DNA of 34,423 nucleotides from Microbacterium sp. Lineage in GTDB: Bacteria; Actinomycetota; Actinomycetes; Actinomycetales; Microbacteriaceae. The stretch lies in contig JAGIAK010000021.1 of NCBI GenBank assembly GCA_017744855.1, positions 1 to 34,423 on the forward strand. Direction: 5' to 3'. Made by a program: the position numbers and the translations under genes. Every line of letters begins with the position of its first letter. The stretch's first letter is position 1. The notes below the pieces were generated by a model. The model had not been told where the DNA came from, searched no databases, and saw nothing but the letters and a program-made list of their open reading frames with translations. Positions 25,403 to 34,371 of the stretch are shown in pieces.

Positions 25403-28400
25403 ATGCACATCACACGCCGCCGCAACCGCCCCGATCGTCGGCGACCGGGAATCCTCCATGCCGTCCCGCGTGCGGCGGCAGCTCTCGTCACCTCGCTCCT
25501 GCTCGTGGTGGGCGTGCTCGTGCCCACCGCCGCGCAGGCGGCGGGCAGCGGCGTGCTCAACGTCACGATCACCCCGGTCAGCGACACCGGCGGGCCGCTC
25601 ACCGAGGCCAAGCGCGGGACCAACGGCAATCACGTCTCCTACCGCGTCGACTACTCGTGCGCCGTGGCGAACTGCGACAACGCGATCGTCAAGATCAGTG
25701 CACCGCAGGCGAATCCCTGGGGTATCGCCGTGACGGGCGCGATGGCGCCGAGCCTGCTCCGGTACCAGAACTGGACGCCGCCGACCGCCGGATTCGCGGC
25801 GCCGCCCTCCGGTGACGACGTCTCGGGCAAGACATTCTCCCTCGGCACGCTGCCGGCGGGGTCGTCCGGATCGTTCACGGCGGTCTACGGCTTCGGCGAC
25901 GCCACCCGCAGCCCGGCGGCCGGGTCGATGTACCCCGACGGCTTCCAGATCGTGCACTCCGCGACGATCTCCTCGACCACCGCGACGGCGGATGCCGCGG
26001 CGACGGCGGCGGCGGTGCGGTGGTTCTCCGCCGGCGCCCCGGCCCCCGCCATCTCGCTGTCGAACCCTGGCGTCGTGCGACCAGACACCGACGTCGCCTA
26101 CAAGATCTACATGACCGACGGCTCCGTCTTCTGGAGCAACGGCAACTTCGTCGGCAACGCGGCCCTCGCGGCCGCGGGCAACTCGACCGTCACGCTGCAG
26201 CTCCCCGCGGAAGCCGTGCTCGTCAACGCGGGTGGCGGCGTCTACGACGCGGCATCCAGGACCGTGACGTGGAGCACCGGTACTCTCGCGGCCCCCGTGC
26301 AGTGCGCCGCAGGCGGTTGGGGGCTGAACAGCGAGCCCCAGAACAGCTGGAACACGGCCGCGCCCTGCCAGGTGCCGCGGAGCTTCGTGGTGCGCTATCC
26401 CGCGTCCGGCTTCCCCGCCGCCGACGCGAACGGCTGCAACTTCGAGGCGCCCGTCTCGCCGAAGGCGACGGTGGACGTGAACTACCTCGACACCGCGCGC
26501 ACGCTGAAGTCGGCGACCGCGGGCACGACGCAGACCGTCTCCTGCTACGACCCGTTCGGACGCACCTCGATGGTGAAGGACGTCACGAACTCCGGCACGA
26601 CGGCGCAGGGCCGCAGCGTGCCCGTGCCGCCCGACACCACCGGACTCGTCTGCCCGACGTCAGGTCGCGACGACTGGGGCCGCACCTGCACGCCGGGCCA
26701 GCCCCTCGCCCCGTTCGCCGCGGCATCGAACTACTGGGCTGTCACGGCGTACAACGCCGGCAACGTGCCCGGTCGCATGAAGATCGTCGACAACGATCTC
26801 GACCAGCCGGGTCTGGCCGTGACGCGCATCAGCGCCACCCTCACCTCGACGATCGCGTACACCTACCGCTGCGGCTCTGCGGCTCCGGTCAGCGGCACCG
26901 CGACGTCGTCGAACCTGCAGCTGTCCAGCATCACCCCCGGCGCGGACTGCCGCTTCACCGCGGCGACCGTCACGTCGCTCAGCGACACCGGCCCCGGCAA
27001 CATCCGTCCGAGCGACGGCAACGTGGGCACGCCCTTCCAGGTGCTGTTCTCCTTCCTCGTCGCGCCTGGCACCGCGCTCGGGCAGCGCACCAACACGGCG
27101 ACGTCGAGCATCGACTACACCGCGTACCCGCAGATCGGGTCCCTCGCCGCCCCGCAGCGGAGCATCACGGCGAACCTCGTCGAGTGGCCCAAGGCGCTCG
27201 TCAAGGTGGGCATCACGGCGGCGTTCCCGGCAGCCCCGGTCGTGTCCGGGGGCGGTCAGCCGGTGCCGGGCAAGGACGTCACCTTCACCACGGGCGGTTC
27301 CACGAGCGCGTTCGCCGGAGACTCGACCTTCGAGCCGCAGTACGTCTTCTTCCCGCCCGTGGGCTGGACCATCAAGCCGGGTTCCGCGGCCTTCGGCCCG
27401 GACGCCCCCGCCGGAGTGCGGTTCGACTATCGCACCGTCACCGTCGGCGGCCAGCCGCGCGAGGCGGTCGTGGCGAGCTGGCCGGCCGGCACCACGGTGC
27501 CGGTCAACCGGGAGGTGCCGCGCATGACCGTGGTGGCGTCGCCGACCTATCAGGTGGCCCCTGGCACCAGCAGTGTCGCGGCGGCGTGGCTGGGCGACAG
27601 CAGGAACACCGTGTGGACCAGCGCCACCGCGAACTTCGCGGCAGCGGCTCTGGACGCTCCCGACGTCGACGCCGACGGGCTCACCTCAGAGGTGTTCTCG
27701 ACGGCGCAGAACTCCGGCGCAGGACAGGTCGGTGCGGCATCGGCCTCGTCGGTCACCAAGCAGATCTGCCAGCCCGATGCGACGGCCGCCGACGGATGCC
27801 GGTGGATCGGCGACCCCGCGAACCCCGTGCAGGTGTCGACGGTCGCGAACGCGATCAAGTACCGCGTGATCGTGCGCAACACGGGCAACACGAACCTCAC
27901 CGGGGTCGTCGCGTACGACGTCCTGCCGTACGTCGGCGACACCGGTACCAGCACGGGCACGTCGGGCACGCCCCGAGGGTCGACGTTCAACGAGACCCTG
28001 GTCTCCGCGTCGTCGTCGGCGCCCGGCGCCGCGCTCAGCTACTCGTCGTCGACGAACCCGCCTCGCCCCGAGGTCTACAGCGGTGCGACGACGGGTGCCT
28101 GGTCGGCGCCGATGGTCGGTGCGAGGGCGCTGCGGATGCAGTACGGCTCCACCCTCACGCCCGGTCAGAGTGTGACGTTCGAGTACACCGCCGGCGTCGG
28201 CAGCGGCTCCGGCGCAGACGCTCGCGCCTGCAACTCGGTGGCCCTGGCGTCCGCGCAGACTCTGCCGTCTGAGCCGCCGGCCGTGTGCGCGGTGACCTCG
28301 GAGGCCGACCTCGCCGTAACGGCGCCGGCGGCGGTCCAGGCGCAGATCGGCCGTCCCACCGTGCTGCCCTTCACGGTCACCAACCACGGCGGCTCCGCGA

Positions 28401-31400
28401 CGGCCGTCGGCGTGGTGACGATCGACGTGCCGGCGGGCGTCACGGTGACCGGTCTCGCCCCTGCGGGCTGGACCTGCACCGCGGCATCCGCGGCGCCGGT
28501 GACGGGACCTGCCACCCTGAGCTGCGTCCCCGATGCCGCTCTCGCGAAGGGGGTGGCGACGCGTCTCGACCTCCCGGTCATCGTCACGCGCGACGACGTC
28601 GTGGTGACGGGCACGGCCTCCGGCCCCGCCTACGACCCCGACCACGCCAACGACACGGACTCGATCCGCATCGCGGCGGCGCCGGCTCCCGCCGGCGGAG
28701 GACTCACGGTCTCGAAGAGCGACGGGGCGGCCTCGGCGGTCGCCGGTGCGCAGCTCACCTACACGGTGACCGTGCGCAACGAGCTGGTCGCCGAGTCGGT
28801 CTCAGGAGCGACGGTCGTCGACACCCTTCCCGCGGGCACCGAGTTCGACTCGGCGTCGGGAGGTGGCACGCTCACCGCCGGGAAGGTGACCTGGACGGTG
28901 CCGTCGATCGGCGCCGGCGCCTCGATCACCCGGACGGTGACCGTGCGCGTGACCGAGGGAGCGCCGACGACCATCGTGAACGAGGCCACAGCCACGGCCG
29001 TCGATCCCGCGTTCCCGACCCGCACTGTCGAGGGCAGGGGCGTCGACACCGACACGGTCGAGCGTCTCGGGCTGACGAAGACCGGAGCTCTCGCGAACCC
29101 GACGGCTCCGAAGCCGGGGGATATCGTCACCTACACGTTCGTGCTGACCAACCGCGGCGGCGGCGCTCTGTCTGGGGTGACCATCAGCGACCCCATGCCA
29201 GGGCTCTCCGCGATCGCGATCTCCTCATGGCCGTCGTTGCCGAACCGCCTCGGCGCGGGGCAGAGCGTCACCGGAACGGCGACGTACACGCTGACCCAGG
29301 CCGACATCGACTCCGGCGCGGTGGTGAACACGGCATCCGGTGCGGGGACCACGGCGGATGCGGCCGCCGTCCCGGCGACGGCGACGGCGACGATCCCGCT
29401 CGCGTCGCGTCCGGCTCTGTCGCTCGACAAGACCGCGACGGTCGCATCGGCGGGGGCCCCGCGCCCCGGCGACGTCGTCACCTACGCGTTCGTGCTGCGC
29501 AACACCGGCAACGTGACGGTGAGCGGCGCCACGATCTCCGACCCGCTTCCCGGGCTCGGTCCGGTCACGGTCGACGCCTGGCCGGGCGCCGTGGGTGTGC
29601 TCGCGGCGGGGCAGTCCGTGCGCGCGACGGCTGTCTACGTGCTCACCGCGGCCGATGTCGACCGCGGGCGCCTCGACAACACCGCGACCGCGACGGGCAC
29701 GGCGGCTGGCGGCGCGCCCGTGCGCGCCGACGACACCGTGCGCACCGATCTGCCGGAGACGGCGGCGCTGACGCTGACGAAGTCGGGTGTCCAGGACGAC
29801 CCGCTGTCTGTCGCCGCCGGCGACACCATCCGGTACTCGTTCACCGTGGTCAACAGCGGCAACGTGACGCTGACCGGGGTGGCTCTCGCCGACGCCCTGC
29901 CCGGGCTCTCCGCCATCTCCTTCGGCGCGTGGCCCGGCGCGACGGGCGTCCTGGCCGCTGGGCAGTCGGTGACGGCGACGGCGACGTACACGACCACCCA
30001 GGCCGACGTCGACGCCGGTCATGTCGACAACGTCGCCACGGCGACGGCGACGGCTCCGAGCGGGGCGGCGGCATCCGCCACCGACGCGACGACGGTCTCC
30101 ATCCCCGCCGATCCCGCGCTCGCGCTGGAGAAGACGGCGTCGCTCGCGGGCGCTGCGCGCGCCGGCAGCGTCGTGACCTACTCGTTCGTCGTGCGCAACG
30201 CGGGCAGCCTGACGGTGTCGGGCGTGACGGTGACCGATCCGCTGGCCGGGCTGTCGTCGATCTCGTTCGGCGCCTGGCCGGGAGCGACCGGCGTGCTCGC
30301 ACCGGGCGCCGAGGTGACGGCCACGGCCACCTACACGCTGACGCAGCAGGATGTCGACCGCGGGCGCATCGACAACATCGCGACCGCATCCGGCACGGCT
30401 CCTGGCGACCACGCGGTGACCGCCACGGACGGCAACACTCTGAGTCTGGATGCGGCGCCGGCGGTGACGCTGAGCAAGGTGGCGACGGGTCCCGGTGGTC
30501 GAGCGGATGCCGGCGATGAGGTCTCGTACGCGTTCACCATCGAGAACACCGGCACCGTGACGCTCACAAGTGTCTCGCTGACCGACGCCCTGCCTGGACT
30601 GTCGGCGATCTCCTTCGGCGCGTGGCCGGGCACGGAGGGACGGCTGGCTCCGGGGCAGAAGGTCACCGCGAGCGCGGTATACGCCCTCACGCAGGGCGAT
30701 GTCGACGCGGGCTCGGTGCGCAACACGGCGACCGTCGACGCCGTCGGCGTCCGTGGCGGGGCTGTGGCCGCGACCGACGAGGCCGTGGTCGATCTGGCCG
30801 CGGCTCCCGGCATCCGCCTGACCAAGACCGCGACGCCGCGCCAGCCCGCCACGGCGCAGGCCGGCGACGAGGTCGCGTACACGTTCGTCGTCGAGAACAC
30901 CGGCAACGTCACCGTCGGATCGGTCGGCGTGACCGACGCCCTGCCTGGGCTGTCGGCGATCGCGTTCGGTCCCTGGCCCGGTGCCGACGGAACGCTCTCT
31001 CCCGGCGAGAAGGTCACCGCGACCGCCGTCTACACGCTCACGCAGGACGATCTCGACGCCGGGTCGGTGTTCAACGAGGCCGTCGCCTCGGCGACCGCGG
31101 TGCGCGGCGGCACGGTCGACGGCGCGGACGACGTGACCGTCGTGCTCCCGGCGGACCCCGCCCTCTCGTTCGAGAAGACGGGCTCTCTGGAAGACGACGA
31201 GCGGCCGCTCGCCGGGCAGAATGCGACGTTCACGTTCACCGTGCGGAACACGGGCAACGTGACGGTGAGCGGCGTCGGCATCGACGACCCGCTCGACGGG
31301 CTCGGAGCCATCGAGTACTCCGGATGGCCCGGAGATGCGGGGATCCTCGCACCGGGGCAGAGCGTGACGGCGGCCGCCGTCTACAAGCTCACCCAGGCCG

Positions 31401-31981
31401 ACGTCGACGCCGGACGCCTCGACAACGCGGCGACCGTGAGCGGTCAGCCCGCGCGCGGCGACGAGGTCGTGGAGGAGGCATCGACCACGGTGCCGATCGC
31501 CGCCGTCCCAGGGCTCTCCCTCGTGAAGAGCGCGCAGCTCGACGACGCCGATCGCGACGGCAGGGCGAACCCCGGCGAGCGCGTCGCGTACCGGTTCGAG
31601 GTCGTGAACACCGGAAACGTCACGCTCACGCAGGTGCTGGTCGACGACCCGAAGGTGCGCGGCCTGTCGCCGATCGCCGAGCTGGCGCCTGGCGAGAAGG
31701 TCACGGTGAGCGCCGACCCGTACACGGTGACTGAGGCGGATGCCAGGGCCGGCGCCGTGCGCAACACCGCGACGGTGACGGGCGCCGCGCCTGGCGGCGC
31801 CCCCGTCACCTCCGATCCGTCGAGCACGACCACGGCCGCGGCGCTCCCGCCGGCCGGCGGCGGGCTCGCGACCACCGGCGGTCCCGATGTGCGACCGCTG
31901 GTGCCCCTCGCAGGGGTGATGCTGATCCTGGGGATCGCGCTGCTCCTGCGCAGGAGGCGGAAGGCTCTCTCCCGAGCCTGA
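25403..31981 (+). CDS. Giant cell-wall-anchored protein with DUF11 repeats and LATTG motif
   Basis: About 2192 residues, exported by a Sec-type signal (arginine-rich n-region, hydrophobic 24-41, AQA cleavage near 46). Residues about 50-1090 are beta-rich, with many Ser/Thr/Gly and several Cys. A DUF11-like module follows at about 1100, then eight tandem repeats of about 116 residues (29066-31842), each with G-x-x-V-x-Y-x-F-x-x-x-NTGNVT, a DPLPGL turn, WPG and YTLTQADVDAG-like motifs. The C-terminus has LATTG (2155-2159), a hydrophobic helix and RRRRK: a sortase-type wall anchor of the LAxTG class. It may be a stalk, adhesin or surface-layer component. I chose ATG 25403 because AGAAGGG lies seven bases upstream; ATG 25376 overlaps the lipoprotein stop and lacks a site. 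No sortase gene is in the window. Confidence 0.9.
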   Translation: MHITRRRNRPDRRRPGILHAVPRAAAALVTSLLLVVGVLVPTAAQAAGSGVLNVTITPVSDTGGPLTEAKRGTNGNHVSYRVDYSCAVANCDNAIVKISAPQANPWGIAVTGAMAPSLLRYQNWTPPTAGFAAPPSGDDVSGKTFSLGTLPAGSSGSFTAVYGFGDATRSPAAGSMYPDGFQIVHSATISSTTATADAAATAAAVRWFSAGAPAPAISLSNPGVVRPDTDVAYKIYMTDGSVFWSNGNFVGNAALAAAGNSTVTLQLPAEAVLVNAGGGVYDAASRTVTWSTGTLAAPVQCAAGGWGLNSEPQNSWNTAAPCQVPRSFVVRYPASGFPAADANGCNFEAPVSPKATVDVNYLDTARTLKSATAGTTQTVSCYDPFGRTSMVKDVTNSGTTAQGRSVPVPPDTTGLVCPTSGRDDWGRTCTPGQPLAPFAAASNYWAVTAYNAGNVPGRMKIVDNDLDQPGLAVTRISATLTSTIAYTYRCGSAAPVSGTATSSNLQLSSITPGADCRFTAATVTSLSDTGPGNIRPSDGNVGTPFQVLFSFLVAPGTALGQRTNTATSSIDYTAYPQIGSLAAPQRSITANLVEWPKALVKVGITAAFPAAPVVSGGGQPVPGKDVTFTTGGSTSAFAGDSTFEPQYVFFPPVGWTIKPGSAAFGPDAPAGVRFDYRTVTVGGQPREAVVASWPAGTTVPVNREVPRMTVVASPTYQVAPGTSSVAAAWLGDSRNTVWTSATANFAAAALDAPDVDADGLTSEVFSTAQNSGAGQVGAASASSVTKQICQPDATAADGCRWIGDPANPVQVSTVANAIKYRVIVRNTGNTNLTGVVAYDVLPYVGDTGTSTGTSGTPRGSTFNETLVSASSSAPGAALSYSSSTNPPRPEVYSGATTGAWSAPMVGARALRMQYGSTLTPGQSVTFEYTAGVGSGSGADARACNSVALASAQTLPSEPPAVCAVTSEADLAVTAPAAVQAQIGRPTVLPFTVTNHGGSATAVGVVTIDVPAGVTVTGLAPAGWTCTAASAAPVTGPATLSCVPDAALAKGVATRLDLPVIVTRDDVVVTGTASGPAYDPDHANDTDSIRIAAAPAPAGGGLTVSKSDGAASAVAGAQLTYTVTVRNELVAESVSGATVVDTLPAGTEFDSASGGGTLTAGKVTWTVPSIGAGASITRTVTVRVTEGAPTTIVNEATATAVDPAFPTRTVEGRGVDTDTVERLGLTKTGALANPTAPKPGDIVTYTFVLTNRGGGALSGVTISDPMPGLSAIAISSWPSLPNRLGAGQSVTGTATYTLTQADIDSGAVVNTASGAGTTADAAAVPATATATIPLASRPALSLDKTATVASAGAPRPGDVVTYAFVLRNTGNVTVSGATISDPLPGLGPVTVDAWPGAVGVLAAGQSVRATAVYVLTAADVDRGRLDNTATATGTAAGGAPVRADDTVRTDLPETAALTLTKSGVQDDPLSVAAGDTIRYSFTVVNSGNVTLTGVALADALPGLSAISFGAWPGATGVLAAGQSVTATATYTTTQADVDAGHVDNVATATATAPSGAAASATDATTVSIPADPALALEKTASLAGAARAGSVVTYSFVVRNAGSLTVSGVTVTDPLAGLSSISFGAWPGATGVLAPGAEVTATATYTLTQQDVDRGRIDNIATASGTAPGDHAVTATDGNTLSLDAAPAVTLSKVATGPGGRADAGDEVSYAFTIENTGTVTLTSVSLTDALPGLSAISFGAWPGTEGRLAPGQKVTASAVYALTQGDVDAGSVRNTATVDAVGVRGGAVAATDEAVVDLAAAPGIRLTKTATPRQPATAQAGDEVAYTFVVENTGNVTVGSVGVTDALPGLSAIAFGPWPGADGTLSPGEKVTATAVYTLTQDDLDAGSVFNEAVASATAVRGGTVDGADDVTVVLPADPALSFEKTGSLEDDERPLAGQNATFTFTVRNTGNVTVSGVGIDDPLDGLGAIEYSGWPGDAGILAPGQSVTAAAVYKLTQADVDAGRLDNAATVSGQPARGDEVVEEASTTVPIAAVPGLSLVKSAQLDDADRDGRANPGERVAYRFEVVNTGNVTLTQVLVDDPKVRGLSPIAELAPGEKVTVSADPYTVTEADARAGAVRNTATVTGAAPGGAPVTSDPSSTTTAAALPPAGGGLATTGGPDVRPLVPLAGVMLILGIALLLRRRRKALSRA
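29066..31842 (+). repeat. Eight tandem DUF11-type repeats, about 350 bp each
   Basis: Units begin with an L-x-L-x-K-T/S motif followed by NTGNVT-like, DALPGLS, FGAWPG and LTQxDVD motifs. Seven are full; the last lacks the WPG block and leads to the anchor. Copies share long stretches with synonymous changes, which suggests past expansion and selection on the protein. Confidence 0.85.
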
Positions 31982-31985
31982 TGCG

Positions 31986-32029
31986 CGGATCCGGGGTGCG
32001 GAGATCCCCTCTCCCGCACCCCGGATCCG
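31986..32029. terminator. Strong hairpin terminator after the DUF11 gene
   Basis: A perfect 16-bp stem (31986-32001 with 32014-32029) and a 12-base loop, starting four bases after the stop at 31981. No U-tract. The rest of the 311-base gap to the MFS gene holds the promoter at 32188-32216, and otherwise nothing I can support. Confidence 0.82.
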
Positions 32030-32187
32030 TCCCTTCGCCGACGTGGTGCGCGTCCGGGCAGGGTCGGGTCACCTGCCCGGACGCGGCTCGGTCTGCCGCG
32101 CTGCGCCTTCGCCACGAGCGCGACCGTGTCTTCGCGGGGCAGCGGGAAGCCGTGATCCTGCGTCTGGGAGAGTTCTGATGTCGCCCC

Positions 32188-32217
32188 TTGTGGTGGAAAC
32201 CTTAGCCGTCTAGGTTT
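32188..32217 (+). promoter_or_regulatory. Sigma-70-type promoter with overlapping inverted repeat, for the MFS gene
   Basis: TTGTGG (32188-32193), exactly 17 bases, then TAGGTT (32211-32216). An inverted repeat AAACCT (32197-32202) / AGGTTT (32212-32217) covers the spacer and the -10, so a repressor bound there would block initiation. Predicted transcription start is near 32223, giving a leader of about 70 bases. Confidence 0.68.
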
Positions 32218-32292
32218 TCATCGACAAGGGTGTCATCCGACCCGCGCTCACCGTCGAGCGCCGCGTGCATCGGGGCGCCGAAGGAGGCAGCA

Positions 32293-33639
32293 ATGAGTTC
32301 AGTCAGCGGCGCGGCCGCGGGCAACCCGTCCGGCATGACCGCCGCCAGCTCGGTGGCGTCGCGCGAGCATCATTGGTTCACGGAGCCGACCGAGCCGGCC
32401 AAGAAGAGCTACGTCACGTGGCTCGTCATCGCCCAGTTCGTCTTCTTCGTCGCCCTGCTCGGGCCGGCCATCGTCGGCATCGGCCTCAAGATCACCTCCT
32501 TGCAGGCCGCCGGAGCGGTCGAGGCCGGAGCAGCCGGACTCAACACCGCCTCGGCGATCCTCGGCGGCGTCGGCGCCTTCTTCGCGACGGTCGCGAACGT
32601 GGTGTTCGGGCGCGTGTCCGATCGCACCACCAGCCGATGGGGCCGCCGGCGCATCTGGATCGTGCTCGGCACGGTCATCATGACGATCGGCTTCGTCGTC
32701 ATGGCCTTCGGCGACAGCCTCCTCATCGCCACCATCGGCTGGGCGATCGCGCAGCTCGGCGCGAACATGACCCTCGCCCCGTTCGTCGCCACGATCGCCG
32801 ACCAGGTGCCCCGGTTCCAGCGCGGGGCGATCACGGCCGGCCTCGGCATCGCGCAGAACGTCGGCATCGTCGGCGGCGTCTACGTCGCCGGCTGGTTCGC
32901 GACGAACCTCTTCATCGTGTTCGTGGTGCCCGCGATCCTCGCGATCGTCGTGATGGTCGTGTTCGCGATCGTGCTCCCCGACAGGGTGCTGCCGGTCAAG
33001 CCCCCGCGCATGACCTTCCGCGAGGTGCTGGAGACGATCTGGGTGAGCCCCGCCAAGCACCCCGACTATGCGCTCGCCTGGTGGTCGCGCTTCCTCATCA
33101 CGTTCGCCGCCTTCGGCTTCACGGCGTTCCGGTTCCCGTACATGATGTTCCACCTCGGAGTCCCCGAGGGGGAGGTCGGCCTGCTCATCGCCAACACCAC
33201 GCTCGTCTACACCGGCGCACTCGTGCTGACGGCGTGGGCGGCGGGCAAGGTCTCCGACCGGATCGGCCGGCGCAAGGTCTTCGTCTGGACGTCGACGGCG
33301 CTGTTCGCGGTCGGCACCCTCGCCCTGATCTTCGTGCAGGACATCCCGTCGTACTACCTCCTGGAGATCTTCCTCGGCGCCGCGTACGGCATCTACGTGG
33401 GCGTCGACCTCGCCCTCGTCGTCGACGTGCTGCCCAACCCCGACGACTCGGGCAAGGACCTCGGCGTGTTCAACATGGCCAATGCGCTGCCGCAGACGGC
33501 GGCGCCCTTCGCCGGCGGCCTCGTGCTCGCAGCGACGGGTGGAGCATCCGGAGACGACTACACGGTGTGGTTCACGGTCTGCGCGATCGTGTGCCTCATC
33601 GGCGCGCTGGTGATCTTCCCGATCAAGAAGGTCAAGTGA
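32293..33639 (+). CDS. MFS transporter, sugar-symporter-like
   Basis: A 448-residue, 12-helix membrane carrier. About 40 hydrophilic N-terminal residues precede the first helix (TWLVIAQFVFFVALLGPAIVGI). The loop 2-3 motif GRVSDRTTSRWGRRRIWI and a second copy GKVSDRIGRRKVFVW after helix 8 mark the MFS fold, in the style of GPH/sugar-cation symporters. FNMANALPQTAAPFAGG lies near helix 11. The start ATG 32293 follows AAGGAGG by five bases. The substrate is unknown; in related loci such carriers usually import glycosides. It is probably controlled by the TetR gene 112 bases downstream. Confidence 0.86.
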   Translation: MSSVSGAAAGNPSGMTAASSVASREHHWFTEPTEPAKKSYVTWLVIAQFVFFVALLGPAIVGIGLKITSLQAAGAVEAGAAGLNTASAILGGVGAFFATVANVVFGRVSDRTTSRWGRRRIWIVLGTVIMTIGFVVMAFGDSLLIATIGWAIAQLGANMTLAPFVATIADQVPRFQRGAITAGLGIAQNVGIVGGVYVAGWFATNLFIVFVVPAILAIVVMVVFAIVLPDRVLPVKPPRMTFREVLETIWVSPAKHPDYALAWWSRFLITFAAFGFTAFRFPYMMFHLGVPEGEVGLLIANTTLVYTGALVLTAWAAGKVSDRIGRRKVFVWTSTALFAVGTLALIFVQDIPSYYLLEIFLGAAYGIYVGVDLALVVDVLPNPDDSGKDLGVFNMANALPQTAAPFAGGLVLAATGGASGDDYTVWFTVCAIVCLIGALVIFPIKKVK

Positions 33640-33652
33640 GGCCCTGAGAGCC

Positions 33653-33688
33653 GGGGCGGTCGGATCCTCGGGGGACTCCGGCCGCCCC
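33653..33688. terminator. Hairpin terminator after the MFS gene
   Basis: A 12-bp stem with one G-U pair (33653-33664 with 33677-33688) and a 12-base loop, 13 bases after the stop. It separates the MFS message from the TetR promoter. Confidence 0.7.
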
Positions 33689-33738
33689 TCCCATGAGGCG
33701 CACGGGGGAGCGTTATCGTGGCATATTCGTATATCTCC

Positions 33739-33744
33739 TAGACT
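33739..33744 (+). promoter_or_regulatory. Putative -10 (TAGACT) of the TetR gene
   Basis: TAGACT ends seven bases before ATG 33752, with no Shine-Dalgarno between, so a leaderless message is likely. CCTAGAC (33737-33743) also occurs in inverted orientation in the MFS operator (complement of 32208-32214), a hint of a shared binding site. Confidence 0.45.
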
Positions 33745-33751
33745 TATCGCG

Positions 33752-34354
33752 ATGACTCGTCGGGGGCAGTACGCGAAGGGCGCCGCCAAGCGGGAGGAGA
33801 TCCTCGCGGTGGCGCTCGACGTCGTGGCGGAGTTCGGATGCCGCAACGCGTCGAACCGCGAGATCGCGAACCGCGTCGGGCTCACCCAGCCCGGACTCAT
33901 GCACTACTTCGGCTCCCGCGAGGAGCTCTACATGGCGGTGCTCAAAGCCCGCGACGAGCGGGACACCGCCGCGCACTGGGACGGCAACGCGAACTTCCAG
34001 GGCTTCCTCGACGTGATCGCCCACAACACGCGCGTCCCCGGACTCGTGCAGCTGTACGTGGAGTTCTCCGCGGAGGCGAGCATCGGCAAGCATCCGGCGC
34101 ACGAGTACTTCACCGAGCGGTACCAGTGGGCGCGCGAACTGTCGAAGCAGTCGGTTCGTGCCGCTCAGGAGAGCGGCGAGTTCGGGCCGAACGTCGATGA
34201 AGACCTCGTCGCCGACATCATCGTGGCCACCGCCGACGGACTCCAGCAGCAGTGGCTGCTCGACCGCTCGATCGACATGGTCGCGCGGCTGCAGGCGGTG
34301 TGGGACGGCATCGCCGCCCTCTCGCACCTCGGCGAGTCCCCCGTCTCCTCCTGA
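33752..34354 (+). CDS. TetR-family transcriptional regulator
   Basis: A 200-residue regulator of normal TetR length. The N-terminal DNA-binding domain contains the helix-turn-helix CRNASNREIANRVGLTQPGLMHYFGSREELY (about 30-60), with the family's HYFGSREEL end. The C-terminal helical ligand domain includes EFSAEASIGKHPAHEYF, typical of TetR proteins related to the TetR_C_6 type. The ATG at 33752 appears leaderless. It follows the MFS gene on the same strand but behind its own terminator and promoter, so it is probably a local repressor of that transporter. Confidence 0.88.
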   Translation: MTRRGQYAKGAAKREEILAVALDVVAEFGCRNASNREIANRVGLTQPGLMHYFGSREELYMAVLKARDERDTAAHWDGNANFQGFLDVIAHNTRVPGLVQLYVEFSAEASIGKHPAHEYFTERYQWARELSKQSVRAAQESGEFGPNVDEDLVADIIVATADGLQQQWLLDRSIDMVARLQAVWDGIAALSHLGESPVSS

Positions 34355-34371
34355 CGCGCCGCGGCCGATCC

